A DNA stretch of 45,678 nt from Bryobacteraceae bacterium (GTDB lineage: Bacteria > Acidobacteriota > Terriglobia > Bryobacterales > Bryobacteraceae): NCBI GenBank assembly GCA_014860455.1, contig JACZJQ010000277.1, forward strand, positions 1 to 45,678. The letters run 5' to 3'. The notes beneath the pieces were generated by a model. The model saw nothing but the letters and a program-made list of their open reading frames with translations, had not been told where the DNA came from and did no database searches. Shown here piece after piece: positions 1-8,616 of this stretch (the first letter of the stretch is position 1; each line of letters starts with the position of its first letter). The translations under genes and the position numbers were made by a program.

Positions 1-849
1 GACTATAGAAAGACAGGCACATCCCGCATCGCTACGCCGCTCGAAGCCGCCGCCTACGCCGCCTCCCGCATGCCCGCCACCTTCGCCGCGCTCTCCGCCG
101 CATTCCGGGAAATCGATGTCAAGATTGATTCTGTCCTCGACCTCGGCGCCGGAGCGGGCGCCGCCGGTTGGGCCGCCAAGGCCCACTTCGGCGACTCGGT
201 CCAGGTGACCGCCGTCGAACCAAACGACCTCCTTCGGCGCCTCGGCGCCAGCTTTTGCCCCAACTTCCATTGGCGCGGCGGCGATTACCGCAATCTCTCT
301 GGACTTCCAGGCCATGACCTCGTCGTCTTCGGCTACTCGCTCGGCGAGGCCGTGCCCGCCGTCGCCTTGGAAGTCCTCGAACGCTCCTATCTACTAGCAA
401 ACAAAGCGCTCGTCATCGTCGAACCGGGTACGCCCAGTTCGTTTGGCCAACTTCTTCCCGTCCGCCAGCGTCTCATCGACCTCGGCGCCACCATCGCGGC
501 TCCCTGCCCTCACCAAGGCCCCTGCCCACTCACCGGTGGCGACTGGTGCCACTTCGCCGTCCGGACGGACCGGTCCAAGATCCACAAGCTCCTCAAGGGC
601 GGCCAGGCCGGTTTCGAGGACGAAAAGTTCGCCTACATGGTCGCAATGCGCTCGCCGCCCGCCGCCGCGCCGCCGTTTGCCCGCATCCTGCGCCACCCGC
701 TGATCGAGCCGAAATCCATCAACCTGAAGCTGTGCGAACCCGCCGGCCTGGCAAATCTCCGCGTCCGCGCCAACGACAAGCGAGCCGCCAAGGCCGCCCG
801 CAAGGCCTCCTGGGGCGATAGATGGGCCGCACCCGGCACAGATGATTGA
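1..849 (+). CDS. Rsm22-like small-subunit rRNA methyltransferase family protein (5' end cut by window)
   Basis: The reading frame is open from the first base, so the start lies upstream of the window. The visible protein has a class I SAM-binding motif (VLDLGAGAGAAGWAA), followed by an acidic strand (VEPND), and then the cysteine/histidine-rich segment typical of the Rsm22 family (PCPHQGPCPL, then DWCHF). A charged stretch ending in EDEKFAYM follows, also typical of the family. Rsm22 homologues are tied to mitochondrial and bacterial small ribosomal subunit maturation and may carry an iron-sulfur cluster on these cysteines. The stop codon overlaps the start of the LolA-like gene (TGATG), so the two are probably co-translated. 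The family call rests on motif recognition only; the exact rRNA target is unknown. Confidence 0.8.
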   Translation, partial: DYRKTGTSRIATPLEAAAYAASRMPATFAALSAAFREIDVKIDSVLDLGAGAGAAGWAAKAHFGDSVQVTAVEPNDLLRRLGASFCPNFHWRGGDYRNLSGLPGHDLVVFGYSLGEAVPAVALEVLERSYLLANKALVIVEPGTPSSFGQLLPVRQRLIDLGATIAAPCPHQGPCPLTGGDWCHFAVRTDRSKIHKLLKGGQAGFEDEKFAYMVAMRSPPAAAPPFARILRHPLIEPKSINLKLCEPAGLANLRVRANDKRAAKAARKASWGDRWAAPGTDD

Positions 850-1529
850 TGCCGCGCCGGATTCTGCACGTTCCGGCCCGCCGCGTCGTCAACATTGTTG
901 TGAAGGTGTTGTGTCTGCTGGCTTTGCTATGCCCGTTGACCGCGGCCGATCTGAAGAGCTGGATCGGCACGGTCGAACGCCGCTACAACTCCGCACGGAC
1001 GATGGAAGCGGCCTTTGAGCAGACCTACCTCGCCCAGGGCCGCAAACGAGTCGAGCGCGGGCAACTGTCTTTGCGCAAATCCGGCCGGATGCGCTGGGAG
1101 TACACCGAACCGGCCGGCAAGTTGTTCATTGCAGACGGCAAATGGGTTTGGATGTACTCGCCGGCGACAGGCAAAGCCGAACGCGCCAAACTCAAAGCCA
1201 GCGACGACGAACGCGCCCCTCTCGCCTTCCTGCTCGGTAAACTCGACTTCAGCCGCCTGTTCCGTGACTTCGAACTCGCCGGCTCGGGCGAAACAACCGT
1301 CATTCGGGCGCTGCCGAAATCGGACAAAGTCCCCTACACCAGCGTCGAGTTTTCAGTCGGCCCCCAAGGCGAAATCCGGCGGCTGAAAGTGACCAACGGC
1401 GACGGTTCGATCACCGAATACAGCTTCACCAGCGAACGGCTGAACGGCGCGGTGGCCGACGCGAAGTTCAGGTTCACGCCGCCGCCGGGCGTGGCGGTGG
1501 AAGAGATCACCGAAGGCGGGGAGCGGTAG
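849..1529 (+). CDS. lolA: LolA-like outer-membrane lipoprotein carrier protein
   Basis: The protein of about 226 residues begins with a basic, hydrophobic signal peptide (hydrophobic core VLCLLALLCPL, likely cleavage after TAA near residue 32). The mature part matches LolA: an early segment with FEQTYL, then GRMRWEYTEPAGKLFIADGKW and WMYSP, the usual half-barrel strands that shield a lipoprotein acyl chain. LolA carries lipoproteins across the periplasm from the LolCDE transporter to the outer membrane. ATG at 849 overlaps the upstream stop; a TTG at 846 is an alternative start. A LolD-like ATPase lies 21 kb away (22922-23620), but no LolC/E permease is in the window. The next gene follows after 2 bases. 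Confidence 0.78.
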   Translation: MPRRILHVPARRVVNIVVKVLCLLALLCPLTAADLKSWIGTVERRYNSARTMEAAFEQTYLAQGRKRVERGQLSLRKSGRMRWEYTEPAGKLFIADGKWVWMYSPATGKAERAKLKASDDERAPLAFLLGKLDFSRLFRDFELAGSGETTVIRALPKSDKVPYTSVEFSVGPQGEIRRLKVTNGDGSITEYSFTSERLNGAVADAKFRFTPPPGVAVEEITEGGER

Positions 1530-1531
1530 CG

Positions 1532-2737
1532 ATGCCGGAATACACGCTCAAATATGCCGACGCCCGCGGTGAGATGCGGCAGCAGGTGGTGGAAGCCGGC
1601 AGCGAAGGCGAACTCCGCCAGCGCATGACCGAGCAAGGCTACCTCGTCTATTCGGTGAAGGAACGCACCGGCGTGGCTGCGCTGGGCGGCGGCGGGCGGC
1701 GCAAGAAGTTGGACATGGAGAAGTTCCTCATCTTCAACCAGCAGTTTGTCACGCTGTTCCGCGCCGGCCTGCCGATCCTCAAAGCCCTCGATCTGCTGGC
1801 CGACCGCCTCACCGACAAAAAACTCGGCCCGCACGTCAGGGAGATCCGCGACGACGTCAAGCGGGGCTCGCTGCTTTCCGATGCCTTCCGGCGCCAGGGC
1901 CTCTTCCCGGCCATCTACGTCACTTCGATCATGGCCGGCGAAAAGAGCGGCGCCCTGGGCGAGGTGATGGAGCGCTACATCAACTATCAGAAACTGGCGC
2001 TGGCGGTGCGCAAGAAGATCATGCTGTCGCTGATGTACCCGGCGATTCTGCTCGTCCTGGTTTCGCTGCTGGTCGTCTTCCTCATCACCTTCGTCGTGCC
2101 GCGCTTCGCCGAACTCTACGGGACGACCAACACGCAGTTGCCCATCATGACGCGCTGGCTGATCGCCATCGGCACCACGGCCCAAAGCTATGTCGTGATG
2201 GCCGCCCTGGCGCTGGTGGGCGGCGTCGTGGCGTTGCGGTTCTACCTGCGCACCGAAGCCGGGCAGACGGCCGCCGACCGGCTGAAAATGAGGACTCCCG
2301 TGCTGAGCGAGATCTGGACCAAATACCAGGTGGCGCAGATGTCGCGGCTGCTATCGACGCTGCTGAGCGGCGGCATCCCGCTGGTGCAGGGTCTTGAAAC
2401 GGCGGCCGAATCCATCGGCAGCCCGCTGCTGAGATCGGCGCTGGGCAAGGCGCAGAAGATGGTCCGCGAAGGGCAGTCTCTGTCAGCCGGGTTGCAGGCC
2501 ACCGGCATCTTCCCGCCTCTTTCGATCGACATGATCGAGGTGGGCGAATCCACTGGCGCGCTGCCGGCGATGTTGAATTCGGTGAGCGAGTTTTATGAGG
2601 ACGACGTGAACACGCGGATGCAGGCCACGCTGTCGCTGATCGAGCCGGCGATCATGATCTTCATGGGCGCCTTTGTGGCGTTCGTGCTGGTGAGCCTCTA
2701 CCTGCCGATCTTCTCGCTGGCCGACACGTTCGGGTAA
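1532..2737 (+). CDS. gspF: Type II secretion/type IV pilus inner-membrane platform protein (GspF/PilC family)
   Basis: At 401 residues this is full length for the family. Two homologous T2SSF domains are visible, roughly residues 64-190 and 266-392, each with the hallmark Gly-Glu motif (MAGEKSGALGEVM near 134 and EVGESTGALPAML near 336). Hydrophobic segments lie near 166-190, 218-236 and 370-392. The protein forms the inner-membrane platform on which the GspE/PilB ATPase acts. It starts 2 bases after the LolA-like stop and is followed 12 bases later by the ATPase gene, with an AAGGAC ribosome site in the gap. The neighbours are PilMNOP-like, so PilC is an equally fair name. Confidence 0.93.
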   Translation: MPEYTLKYADARGEMRQQVVEAGSEGELRQRMTEQGYLVYSVKERTGVAALGGGGRRKKLDMEKFLIFNQQFVTLFRAGLPILKALDLLADRLTDKKLGPHVREIRDDVKRGSLLSDAFRRQGLFPAIYVTSIMAGEKSGALGEVMERYINYQKLALAVRKKIMLSLMYPAILLVLVSLLVVFLITFVVPRFAELYGTTNTQLPIMTRWLIAIGTTAQSYVVMAALALVGGVVALRFYLRTEAGQTAADRLKMRTPVLSEIWTKYQVAQMSRLLSTLLSGGIPLVQGLETAAESIGSPLLRSALGKAQKMVREGQSLSAGLQATGIFPPLSIDMIEVGESTGALPAMLNSVSEFYEDDVNTRMQATLSLIEPAIMIFMGAFVAFVLVSLYLPIFSLADTFG

Positions 2738-2749
2738 AAAGGACAAGCG

Positions 2750-4372
<1,623 letters not shown>

Positions 4373-4376
4373 CGCG

Positions 4377-5294
4377 ATGAACCTGCTGTCACGCATCGTG
4401 AGACTGGCTGCGGATCCGCCGCCGGAACTGGTCTTCGAGATCACCCAATCCGGCATTAGCTGGGTGGCCACCGCACGGCCCGAAGAGATCCGGTTCGAAC
4501 CCCTGGAGCCGGGCGTTGTCGAAGTGAGCCCGCTCGAGACCAACGTGGCCGACCCGGTCGCTTTCGCAAGGGCAGTGGACCGGCTCGCGCCTGAAAACGG
4601 CGCCCGGCGCGGCAAGCCACGGCGCGCGGCCCTGCTGCTGCCGGATTACGCCGCGCGCATCAGCGTACTGGATTTCGACACCTTCCCCTCCGTGCCTGAA
4701 GAGCAAGTCGCGCTGGCCCGGTTCCGCGCCAAAAAGGCCGTGCCCTTTGACATCGACTCGGCCGTGGTCGGCTGTCACGCCCAGCCGCGCCCCGGCTCCA
4801 AGCGCATCGATGTCACCGCCGTTGTCCTCAATATGGACGTGGCGTCGCACTACGAAGCGCCGTTCCGCGCCGCCGGATTCCAGTGCGGTTTTGTCGGCGT
4901 CTCGGCGCTGTCGGCGTTGTCGCTGGAGATGGACGCGCCCATGCCCGATCCCGATCCCGTCATGGTGGCTAAGCGTAGTGAAGGCGCGATTGCCGTTGCC
5001 TTGATCGAGAAGGGTTCGCTGCGGATGTTCCGCTGCGTCGAGCTGCATGAGGTCAACGCCGGCGACATCGCCGACATCCTGATCCCGACGCTGGCCTACG
5101 CCGAGGACCACCTATCGTCGCGCCCGTCGGCATTGCTGCTGTGCGGTTTTGGCGTCCACGACAGCACCGAAATCGAACGCTGGAATCAGGAGGCCGGGCT
5201 TGCCGTCGGCAGGTTGCGGTCGCGCTACGCCGCGGTGACCGGCGTCAATGCCGGCTTGCTCGGCTATATGGAATCTCTGGAAGGGGGAATCTAG
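4377..5294 (+). CDS. pilM: PilM/GspL-like assembly protein
   Basis: The start is placed at ATG 4377, just after a GAAGGA ribosome site; an upstream in-frame TTG at 4362 overlaps the ATPase stop and is less likely. The 305-residue protein is poorly conserved. The pattern fits PilM-type actin-fold proteins: ALLLPDYAARISVLDF, then a KKAVPFDIDSAVV segment and a later GFVGVSALSALSLEM segment. PilM is a cytoplasmic protein that binds the N-terminal tail of PilN and links the ATPase/platform to the periplasmic PilNOP part. Position before PilN- and PilO-like genes supports the assignment. The nucleotide-binding loops are not obvious, so it may be a degenerate relative. Confidence 0.6.
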   Translation: MNLLSRIVRLAADPPPELVFEITQSGISWVATARPEEIRFEPLEPGVVEVSPLETNVADPVAFARAVDRLAPENGARRGKPRRAALLLPDYAARISVLDFDTFPSVPEEQVALARFRAKKAVPFDIDSAVVGCHAQPRPGSKRIDVTAVVLNMDVASHYEAPFRAAGFQCGFVGVSALSALSLEMDAPMPDPDPVMVAKRSEGAIAVALIEKGSLRMFRCVELHEVNAGDIADILIPTLAYAEDHLSSRPSALLLCGFGVHDSTEIERWNQEAGLAVGRLRSRYAAVTGVNAGLLGYMESLEGGI

Positions 5295-5299
5295 CAGCG

Positions 5300-5875
5300 A
5301 TGAGCCGGGTCAAAATTCCAGTCAATCTGGCCAGCGAGCCGTTCCGCAGGGACAGGCCGATCCTGGCGGCATCAGCCGTCACGGCCGTGCTGATGGTCGC
5401 CCTGCTGGCAATGTTGGTGTCCACCATCATGACCCAGCGCGAAGCGGCGCGCGAGAGCCGTGAAATGCTGGATACCCTCGACCGTCAGATCCGCCAGCTC
5501 GACACCGAACAGGCCCGCATCCAGGCCGAGCTTCGCCAGCCCGTCAACGCTGCCGTGCTCGACCGCAGCGTCTTCCTCAATCTCCTGCTGCAGCGCAAAG
5601 GCATCAGTTGGACGCGCCTGTTCGCTGACCTCGAAGGCGTCTTTCCCGGCAGCGTTCGCCTGGTCACCATCCGCCCCTATGTCACCGGCGACAACCGTGT
5701 CCAACTCGACATGATCGTCGGCGCGCAGCAACCCGAATATGTCATCGACCTGCTGAAACGGCTGGAAGGCTCGGCGCTGTTTGGCGAAACTTCGCTGGTC
5801 AACTCGCAGCCGCCCTCGCAAAACGAACCGCTGTATCGATACAGGTTGAGCGTGAACTATGCCCAGAAGCTTTAA
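5300..5875 (+). CDS. pilN: PilN-like fimbrial assembly membrane protein
   Basis: Starting at ATG 5300 gives a 191-residue protein beginning MSRVKIPVNLASEPFRRDRP. The short N-terminal NLASEPF motif resembles the PilM-binding tail of PilN. One membrane helix follows (about residues 22-46), then a coiled-coil (REAARESREMLDTLDRQIRQ onward) and a small alpha/beta domain (WTRLFADLEGVFPGSVRLVTI), all as in PilN. A longer upstream frame back to 5141 overlaps the previous gene and has no support. The 3' end overlaps the next gene by 17 bases, indicating translational coupling. Confidence 0.8.
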   Translation: MSRVKIPVNLASEPFRRDRPILAASAVTAVLMVALLAMLVSTIMTQREAARESREMLDTLDRQIRQLDTEQARIQAELRQPVNAAVLDRSVFLNLLLQRKGISWTRLFADLEGVFPGSVRLVTIRPYVTGDNRVQLDMIVGAQQPEYVIDLLKRLEGSALFGETSLVNSQPPSQNEPLYRYRLSVNYAQKL

Positions 5876-6446
5876 TTTCGACTGGAAATCGGTCGCCCGC
5901 GACCCGAAGCAGGCCGTCCGCGCCATGCTCGGTTTCCTGCTGCTGGCCAACCTCGTCGCGGCTTACTTCGTCTTCCAGCCGCTCGGCGGATCTGTTGAAT
6001 CGCTCGACGGCGACATCTCGCAGGCCCGCCGGGACCTGGCCGCGAAACAGCAGGCGCTCATCCGTCTGCGGGCCATCGCCGCCAAGTCGGCCGTGGCTCG
6101 CGATGCCGGCGACACCTTCATGCAAAGCCACTTCCTTGACCGCCAGTCGGCCTATTCCACCCTGGAAACCGACCTCGCTTCGGCGGCCAAAGCCTCCGGA
6201 GTCAAGGCCCGCGAACGCAGCTTCGCCTACGAACCCATCGAGGGCAGTGACACCCTTGGGATGGTCACCGTCACGGCCAACTATGAAGGCACCTACGCCG
6301 ACCTGGTCGAGTTCGTCTACGCCCTGGACCGCACCAAACGGCTGCTCATTATCGACTCCCTCGCCGCCCAGCCGCAGCAAGGCGGCGGCGTTCTCAACAT
6401 CACGCTGAAGCTGAACGCCTTCTTCCGCGATGGAGGGCTGGGCTGA
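5859..6446 (+). CDS. pilO: PilO-like assembly membrane protein
   Basis: The 195-residue protein has a short cytoplasmic start, one membrane helix (AMLGFLLLANLVAAYFVF, about 25-42), a coiled-coil stretch, and a C-terminal ferredoxin-like part (VTVTANYEGTYADLVEFVYA, then a final strand with LKLNAF) typical of PilO/GspM. PilO pairs with PilN in the periplasm to align the assembly machine. It overlaps the upstream pilN-like gene by 17 bases and shares TGATG with the downstream gene. Confidence 0.8.
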   Translation: MPRSFNFDWKSVARDPKQAVRAMLGFLLLANLVAAYFVFQPLGGSVESLDGDISQARRDLAAKQQALIRLRAIAAKSAVARDAGDTFMQSHFLDRQSAYSTLETDLASAAKASGVKARERSFAYEPIEGSDTLGMVTVTANYEGTYADLVEFVYALDRTKRLLIIDSLAAQPQQGGGVLNITLKLNAFFRDGGLG

Positions 6447-7192
6447 TGCCGAAACTGAAGATGGAACTCGGCGCCGAGCCTAAAAAGATGGTCTTCCTCG
6501 GCGGACTTCTGCTGCTGGCTGCCTATCTGTTCTACTCGAACGTCTTCAGCGACCCCGAAACCGGACCCGGTCCGGCGGCCTCCGCGCGCCCAGCCGCCAG
6601 TCAGTCAGCCGGAGCCGGTGCCGTTCAACAGGCCCGCCAGGCCCAGGATTCGCTGATCGCCACAGGCCCGCGCGTCCCGGACCGCCCGCGCGTGCCAGGA
6701 GGCAGAAGCGAGTTCAAGCCTACGCTCAAGCCGAAGGAAGGCGCCGACCCGATGGCAATCGATCCGTCGCTGCGGACCGATCTTCTGGACAGACTCGAAA
6801 AAGCTACCGTCTCCGGCAGCCAGCGCAGCCTGTTCGAATTCGGCGCCACTCCGCGCCCGGAAGACACCATCAAGAAGCAGCCGGAACCCAAAATCGTCGT
6901 CCAGCGGAAGATGATCGGGCCAGAGCCGCCGCCGCCGCCCGCGCCTCCGCCGGTGAAACCTCCGCCTCCGCCGATCAATCTAAAGTTCTACGGGAACATG
7001 GTGCCGGCCAATAGCGGCGCCAAGCGCGTTTTCTGCATCGACGGCGAGGACATCCTGGTCCCGGCGGAGGGCGAAGTGATCAAGAAGCGGTACAGAATCG
7101 TCCGCATCAACGCCACCTCCGTCGTGGTGGAAGACATGGACCATAAGAACCAGCAGACGCTGAAGATCGAGGAGCCTCCCAAGGCGGGATGA
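6446..7192 (+). CDS. PilP/GspC-like inner-membrane linker protein
   Basis: The 248-residue protein has one N-terminal membrane helix (MVFLGGLLLLAAYLFYSNVF, about 15-34), a long disordered Ala/Pro-rich part, a very proline-rich linker (two PPPPP runs near residues 155-175), and a small C-terminal beta domain (INLKFYGNMVPANSGAKRVF, then EDILVPAEGEVIKKRYRI). This is the layout of GspC homology-region or PilP proteins, which connect the PilN/O or GspL/M complex to the outer-membrane secretin. No signal-peptidase II lipobox is seen, so it is more like GspC than lipoprotein PilP. No secretin gene is present in the window. It overlaps the next gene by 4 bases (ATGA). Confidence 0.65.
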   Translation: MPKLKMELGAEPKKMVFLGGLLLLAAYLFYSNVFSDPETGPGPAASARPAASQSAGAGAVQQARQAQDSLIATGPRVPDRPRVPGGRSEFKPTLKPKEGADPMAIDPSLRTDLLDRLEKATVSGSQRSLFEFGATPRPEDTIKKQPEPKIVVQRKMIGPEPPPPPAPPPVKPPPPPINLKFYGNMVPANSGAKRVFCIDGEDILVPAEGEVIKKRYRIVRINATSVVVEDMDHKNQQTLKIEEPPKAG

Positions 7193-8592
7193 GACGTCGA
7201 AGACAGAACGAAGGCGGCTATGCGCTGCTGCTGGTGTTTGCACTGGCGGCGGCGGTGGCGGTGAAGTTCTATCTGGAAATCCCCCGCGTCGCCTTTGAAG
7301 CGCAACGCAATAAGGAAGGCATGCTGGTCGAGCGCGGCGAGCAGTTCATCCGCGCCATCCGGCTCTACTATCGCAAGAACCAGAAGTGGCCCCAAAACCT
7401 CGACGAACTGGAAAAGAGCCAGGAAACCCGCTACCTGCGCAAGCGTTACAAGGACCCCATGACCGGCGAGGACGAATGGCGCCTGGTGCATGTCGATGGC
7501 GCCGGCCAGTTCACTGACTCGCTGGTCCATAAGCGTCCTGGCGAAGGCGAGGGCGAGGAGAAAGGTCCGAGCCTGCTGGCATCACGCGTCCAGGGCATCG
7601 GTGCGTCGGCCACCATCATCGACCTGCCGGGCGAAGCCGGCTCGAACAATCCTGCCTTGCAGCGCCGCGCCAGTGACCGCCTGATCCCCGGCGCGCAAGG
7701 CGGTGAAGGTGGCCAGAACGCTTCAACGCAGGACGATGCCGAGCCCAGGCCGGCCGAAGGCGTCCCCGTCCCGCCCCAGGGTGCGCCGGGCCAACCGTCG
7801 GTTCCCGCCACCGGGCAATCAACTGATCCGCAGTCGCCCGGGCAAGCTCCGGTGAGGGCGCCTCAAACCGGAGCGGCAGGACAGCCCGGACAGCCCGGAC
7901 AACCCGGACAGCCGGGCCAGAGCGGATCCACCGGCGGTTTCGGCATGGGCGGCAGTTTCGGTTTCGGCTCCGGAGCGTCGCAACCCCAGGGGTCCTCGAA
8001 TACCTCCGCCCAGCAGGGCGCCCCATCCCAAGGCGGCTTCGCTGCAGCCGGATCGGGCAACCGCCAGGGCGCGCCCAACGAAGCGCTGCGCATGATCAAC
8101 CAGATCCTCACCGCGCCGCGTCAGGGCCAGCAGGGAGGAACGATGGGAGGAATGATGGGCGGCGCGCGCGGCACGGGCATGGCGGCCGGCATCGGCGGAC
8201 TGGCTGGCGTGGCGTCGAAAAAGGACATGGAAGGCATCCTGCTCTACAACGAGCAGTCCAACTACAAAAAGTGGGAGTTTGTCTACGACCTGACGAAGGA
8301 GATGGCGGCCCGCGGCATGACCGGAGCGCCCGGCTCGCCCCAGCAGGGCGGAGCGCAGGGGCAGGGGCAGGGTCAGCAGCAGCAGCGCCCAGGGACCAGC
8401 GGTTTCGGATCCGGCTTCGGCGGCCAGGGTTCACAGGGTGGAAGCGGATTCGGTTCCGGCTTTGGCAGCCAAGGCGGACAGCAGAGGCCCGGCGGCAGTT
8501 CGGGCTTCGGTTTCGGGTCCGGCTCACAAAGCGGCGGGACGGGTCAGCAGAGGCCCCCTGGCGGATCCGGCTTCGGTTCAGGAAAACAGTAG
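7189..8592 (+). CDS. Pseudopilin-like protein with long Gly/Gln/Pro and FG-repeat tail
   Basis: Residues 1-90 look like a pseudopilin: a basic leader ending in GG, then YALLLVFALAAAVAVKFYLE, a long amphipathic helix, and RGEQFIRAIRLYYRKNQKWP as in GspG/GspH-type proteins. There is no Glu at position +5 of the putative mature protein, as in GspK-type tip pseudopilins. From about residue 115 to the end (467) the protein is low complexity: GQPGQP repeats near 230, MGGMMGG runs near 320, a short ordered patch (KKDMEGILLYNEQSNYKKWE) near 345-364, and a C-terminal stretch with repeated GFGSGFG. The function of the tail is unknown. The gene is coupled to the PilP/GspC-like gene by ATGA. Confidence 0.8.
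   Translation: MRRRRQNEGGYALLLVFALAAAVAVKFYLEIPRVAFEAQRNKEGMLVERGEQFIRAIRLYYRKNQKWPQNLDELEKSQETRYLRKRYKDPMTGEDEWRLVHVDGAGQFTDSLVHKRPGEGEGEEKGPSLLASRVQGIGASATIIDLPGEAGSNNPALQRRASDRLIPGAQGGEGGQNASTQDDAEPRPAEGVPVPPQGAPGQPSVPATGQSTDPQSPGQAPVRAPQTGAAGQPGQPGQPGQPGQSGSTGGFGMGGSFGFGSGASQPQGSSNTSAQQGAPSQGGFAAAGSGNRQGAPNEALRMINQILTAPRQGQQGGTMGGMMGGARGTGMAAGIGGLAGVASKKDMEGILLYNEQSNYKKWEFVYDLTKEMAARGMTGAPGSPQQGGAQGQGQGQQQQRPGTSGFGSGFGGQGSQGGSGFGSGFGSQGGQQRPGGSSGFGFGSGSQSGGTGQQRPPGGSGFGSGKQ
7879..7920 (+). repeat. Tandem 9-bp repeat coding Gly-Gln-Pro
   Basis: Four consecutive 9-base units of the type GGACAGCCC (third unit GGACAACCC, fourth ending CCG) plus a partial fifth encode a GQPGQP run inside the pseudopilin-like protein. 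The units are nearly identical at base level, which points to recent slippage expansion. Confidence 0.85.
8397..8589 (+). repeat. Region coding degenerate FG/GFGSGFG repeats
   Basis: The last roughly 64 codons of the pseudopilin-like gene encode repeated GFGSGFG, GGQQRPGG and GQQRPPGG blocks. Seven Phe-Gly pairs occur here, and three more near codons 245-260. Units vary at base level, so this is an older or selected repeat rather than a fresh expansion. Confidence 0.75.
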
Positions 8593-8616
8593 CCGCGGCG
8601 GCGATACAGTGGAGTG

